Assembly (NCBI GenBank): GCA_030694465.1
Contig: JAUXYJ010000099.1
Coordinates: 1 to 64,000 of the forward strand
Direction of reading: 5' to 3'
DNA: 64,000 bases
Source: Deltaproteobacteria bacterium
GTDB taxonomy: Bacteria > Myxococcota_A > Polyangia > Polyangiales > Ga0077539
Below, piece after piece: positions 63,592-64,000 of the stretch; position 1 is the first letter of the stretch; each line of letters begins with the position of its first letter. The position numbers and the translations under genes are program-made. The notes beneath the pieces are model-generated. The model saw only the letters and a program-made list of their open reading frames with translations. It had not been told where the DNA came from and did not search any database.

Positions 63592-64000
63592 ATGCAAACC
63601 ACTCGTACACGCGCTTCGCTCACCACAGTGACCACGCTCGCAGCCCTGGTCTCTGCCGCGGGCTGCGGCGTCGCGCCGCCCCAACTCAACTGCAGCGCGA
63701 GCTTCGGGACCACCGATGCAGCGCAGAAACTCCGCGCTTTTATCGACGCGACGACAAGCTTCACTGCCACCGCGACCGAGCTCGACGCGACGCTCTTGCG
63801 CGAGTGTACCGCCCTCGCGACAGACCTCGGCGCGACCGCCGCAGAGCTCGCGGCGACCAGCAGTATGACCGCGACACAGGTCGCATGCACACGCGCCGCT
63901 GCGCTCATTGAGCAAGAGATCCGCGCTGTGCGTGCCACCTCGGGCGTGACCGTCTTTGTCGAGACCACCCCCCCTGCGTGCCGCGTCGAAGTGGACGCGT
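63592..64000 (+). CDS. Lipoprotein, incomplete at the right edge
   Basis: At least 136 codons from ATG 63592, open to the end of the window. Signal peptide with lipobox S-A-A-G-C. The mature part (A-Q-K-L-R-A-F-I-D-A-T-T-S-F, E-C-T-A-L-A-T-D-L-G) is helical and Ala/Thr-rich, with periodic heptads and conserved-looking cysteines. No family is assigned. The C-terminal part lies outside the window. Confidence 0.65.
   Translation, partial: MQTTRTRASLTTVTTLAALVSAAGCGVAPPQLNCSASFGTTDAAQKLRAFIDATTSFTATATELDATLLRECTALATDLGATAAELAATSSMTATQVACTRAAALIEQEIRAVRATSGVTVFVETTPPACRVEVDA

Overview
The window is high-GC DNA that most resembles a myxobacterium (Polyangiales/Sandaracinaceae-like; this is inference from gene content and style, not a database match). 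The signs are many Asp/Ala-rich lipoproteins with 'DAxxDA' linkers, a secreted protein ending in a MYXO-CTERM-like Gly-Cys-Ser / membrane helix / Arg-rich tail, thrombospondin type 3 repeats, a CpcT/CpeT-like lipoprotein, and dense one-gene transcription units outside the large secretion operon. No rRNA, tRNA or CRISPR was seen.

Layout. 0-3 kb: a small 42-bp tandem repeat, a lower-GC gene with a DisA_N-like (diadenylate-cyclase-type) C-terminal domain, and a decayed ISAs1-family element. 3.1-5.7 kb: an exported Amidase_2 protein, then a two-gene minus-strand operon encoding a putative ADP-ribosyltransferase toxin and a partner. 5.9-8 kb: a graveyard of a methyltransferase remnant and IS4/Tn5-like, IS3 and IS30 transposase remnants. 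8.3-25.9 kb: one tightly overlapping operon for a non-canonical type VI secretion system (T6SS), in the order tssBC (a single fused polypeptide), tssD-like, tssK, tssE, vgrG split into hub and spike genes, tssF, tssL, a small orf, tssM, tssJ, an ANL-enzyme-like gene, a DUF4280 PAAR-like gene, an IglI/TssA-like gene and tssG. No clpV is present. 25.9-33.4 kb: seven unrelated genes, most of them opening with the same short peptide motif, approximately P-P-H-P-A-T-V-x-Q-R.

The most interesting system is this motif-tagged cargo set. The motif occurs at the N-terminus of at least eight proteins on both sides of the T6SS operon (3.9-5.7 kb and 25.9-33.4 kb), repeated one to four times per protein. 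It is followed by different C-terminal domains: an R-S-T/E-x-E ADP-ribosyltransferase, a PD-(D/E)XK nuclease, a glycine-rich hydrophobic segment with a large domain, and several unknowns. A DUF4157 HExxH protein, the type common near contractile injection systems, lies among them. I infer a shared N-terminal sorting or loading signal for cargo of the neighbouring contractile apparatus, with the toxic domains swapped behind it. Obvious paired immunity genes are not seen.

33.6-35.4 kb: a probable AbiEi/AbiEii toxin-antitoxin pair with an inverted repeat over its start codon. 35.5-64 kb: housekeeping and envelope genes. These include lipoproteins, a B12-binding-type radical SAM enzyme, two LysR regulators, two aldo/keto reductase paralogues, a transhydrogenase-like flavoprotein lacking the redox cysteines, a sialidase-like lipoprotein, a DUF4874/DUF4832 protein, an outer-membrane barrel gene with a consensus sigma-54 promoter, an AraC regulator broken in two by a frameshift next to a SRPBCC gene, and a partial lipoprotein at the right edge.

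Two dispersed repeat families run through the window. One is a family of about eight copies with core near AACWCMGKATCRCCTGYGAAAACACCGG-like sequence, two inverted copies of which bound the ISAs1 remnant. The other is an 84-bp near-palindrome in two copies, one of them inside the Tn5-like transposase remnant.
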